Shown here in pieces: positions 60,646 to 64,000 of a stretch of 64,000 nucleotides of DNA. Within the stretch, counting starts at the first letter, position 1. Each line of letters starts with the position of its first letter. A program made the translations under genes and the position numbers. Under the pieces are notes generated by a model that was given only the letters and a program-made list of their open reading frames with translations, was not told the DNA's origin and ran no database searches. The DNA is taken from the NCBI GenBank assembly GCA_039096225.1, contig JBBPEB010000032.1:124001-188000 (forward strand), written 5' to 3'. Source of the DNA: Blastocystis sp. Blastoise (lineage: Eukaryota; Sar; Bigyra; Opalinata; Blastocystidae).

Positions 60646-61236
60646 GTTGCTTAATATAGAATTGGTAAAAGGACGTGTTATTTATTGTTTCGTTACTATC
60701 TTTTATTATTAAAGTACTTTTATATATTCGTTAACTATTATAAATTAAATATTAAACAAATATTATATAGAATTATGAATGACTTATAATATTTTTATTA
60801 TTATTATTTTAAAATGTTTTATCAAGAAATATCGATATTATTTAAAAGAATATTTTATAATATTACATCGAGGTAACTATTAAAAACTTGGAGTATCTTA
60901 CGAAATATGATAATTAACAAAAATGGGTGTGCATTTAGTTTTAATTTAAAATATAGAATATCAACTTATATTCTTTAGATCACTAATCAATGAATACAAA
61001 TAGAATATAGAATATATTATGATATCTTCTTCATTAAAAGAGTTCTTTAATACAAAAATTACATAATTATAAAAGAAAAGAAAATTTGTGAGATAAAGAA
61101 TTAATTCCCCGTGGAAACTTCGTGTTTTTAAAGATTTTTCAACTTAATACGACAGAAATACAGAACTTGCCAGAATTGCCACAACTTTATTATTTTTTAT
61201 TCTTTTTCTTTAGCATTGATTCATATATAATTAATC
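60646..61236. other. Intergenic region between RPL26 and the GT49 gene
   Basis: This is the 3' flank of RPL26 and the promoter of the glycosyltransferase gene. The last 150 bases are less A+T-rich. Nothing was recognised. Confidence 0.5.
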
Positions 61237-62878
<1,642 letters not shown>

Positions 62879-63558
62879 TCTTATTATTATTTTTTTTAAA
62901 TATAGAAACAGAATATATACTCTACTTTCTATCCACTTTTATTTTTATTATTGTATATTTTTATATTTATATATCAATTTTTTACACATTTTTATATTCT
63001 ATTTATATTCTATTTATTTTTCTATGTACACTTTTTTCTCTTGTTTACATGAATTTATTATGTATATATCTATAAATCTATATATTCATATATACTATAT
63101 ATATTCATAATAAAAAAATATTTATTTATAATCATTATTTTTCTTAACTTTAATATATAATATTATTATCTATTTGTGCTATTCATATTTCACTTTTCTA
63201 TTTCTTTCTATTTTATTTTTCTATTATTTAATATTGTTTATACTTTTTTTTTGTCTTCTTTAATTTATTTTAAACAGACTATATTGTGCAGAGTTTCATA
63301 TATATACACTATTTTAACTATTTATATACATATTAGTTATTTTACAAATAGAAATGAACTTGATTTTTTCAATTATCCTAAATTTATTTATAAAACTCAT
63401 TATTTAAAAAGAATACTAGTTTTAAAATAAAATAACACTTTTATATATCAGTTAAAGAAAAGCCCAAAACAGACATTTCCTTTATTTTGAAAAACTGAAA
63501 TTTTTAAATTTTTTAAAAATATATTCATATTAATCATTCTTCTTGTTTTAGTTTGAAT
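62879..63558. other. Intergenic region between GT49 and the kinase gene
   Basis: About 680 bases, T-rich on the plus strand. No convincing frame or RNA gene. Confidence 0.6.
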
Positions 63559-64000
63559 ATGGAAAAAGGAAGTATTCTCGAGGTCAATAACAAAGAGTAC
63601 ATAATACTAAAAAGCATAAGTAGTGGGTATGTTACACAATTTTTATTTTCTATCTATGTAGTGCTCAAGGAATTGTATATAAAGCAAAGCAGAATTTCGG
63701 AGAGAATGAAATTGTTGCAATTAAACGTTATAATGTACGTGGTAAAGAATTTAATGCAGAAGTACAAGCTCTAGATGTATTAAATAGTCCATATATAGTG
63801 AAAATGCTAGATCATGATGAAGATAATGTATTATATATTTCATTTTCTTATATACATTATTTAGATTGTACTAGAATATCTTGAAGGCGAGTCATTAAAA
63901 CAAATTATGGCACGAGATGATACAGTTCTATCGTGCTATGATATACCCTCGATTATGGCTTGTGTTGTATGCGCCTTATTAGAATTACAGAAAAATTTCA
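63559..64000 (+). CDS. Protein kinase, N-terminal part, cut by the window end
   Basis: ATG 63559 opens an exon ending in ILKSISSG, joined through GTATGT...TGTAG to a second exon that completes the Gly-rich loop (SSGAQGIVYKAKQ). Next come the VAIKRY Lys that orients ATP, the alpha-C Glu in FNAEVQALDVL and SPYIVKMLDHDED. The third exon starts IVLEYLEGESLKQIM (hinge). The catalytic loop lies beyond 64000. The pattern is a Ser/Thr kinase of the CMGC, STE or NEK type. Subfamily cannot be decided from this part. Confidence 0.88.

Overview
The window is nuclear DNA from an intron-rich, very A+T-rich eukaryotic microbe. The evidence is the gene content (20S proteasome alpha subunit, mitochondrial ribosomal protein, ER Hsp90, cytosolic ribosomal protein L26, PEN-2, bromodomain and bZIP proteins), many small spliced exons, and introns that nearly all start GTATAT or GTATGT and end TATATAG. 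I cannot place the organism from sequence alone. A mitochondrial-type Der/EngA GTPase argues against animals and fungi. Large receptors with DGW, jelly-roll, F5/8C-like and putative-Ig modules recall stramenopile or other protist surface proteins. That placement is inference.

Layout, left to right: proteasome alpha-3/PSMA4 (+, 99-1029); mitoribosomal mS23 (-, 1325-2643); a bromodomain protein (+, 3019-6161); a class I alpha-mannosidase with an N-terminal LamG-like domain (-, 7201-11683); an AMBRA1-like WD40 protein (-, 12510-16496); a doubtful short reading frame (16.5-16.85 kb); Der/EngA (-, 17205-20723); giant surface protein 1 (+, 21760-26876); an ABCF ATPase with an N-terminal SANT/Myb domain (-, 27375-31657); giant surface protein 2 (-, 33215-40946); a KAR5/GEX1/Brambleberry nuclear-fusion protein (-, 41777-44425); GRP94 (-, 44887-48119) with candidate box C/D snoRNAs in its only intron; an Asn/Ser-rich protein (+, 49848-52416); PEN-2 (-, 52839-53208); a PlsC-type acyltransferase (-, 53681-54933); a bZIP factor (+, 55826-58902); a possible 51-residue membrane protein (-, 59457-59612); RPL26 (+, 60058-60645); a GT49 glycosyltransferase (+, 61237-62878); and a protein kinase cut by the window end (+, 63559 onward).

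There is no operon logic, but themes recur. Secretory-pathway functions are well represented: mannosidase I, GRP94, GT49, PEN-2 and the acyltransferase, beside two giant N-glycan-rich type I membrane proteins that would be clients of that pathway. Translation and mitochondrial ribosome functions are the other theme: L26, mS23, Der and ABCF.

The most unusual signals are the following. (1) RPL26 is interrupted by a 171-nt segment with no possible AG acceptor, flanked by a 14-bp direct repeat. (2) The GRP94 intron carries a duplicated box C/D-like element whose putative guide matches the conserved 5' region of 18S rRNA, plus a third C/D-like element. (3) Very long TTA microsatellites lie in introns and always read TTA on the sense strand, whichever way the gene points. 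(4) There are several unexpected domain fusions. No tRNA, rRNA, CRISPR array or recognisable transposase was seen.
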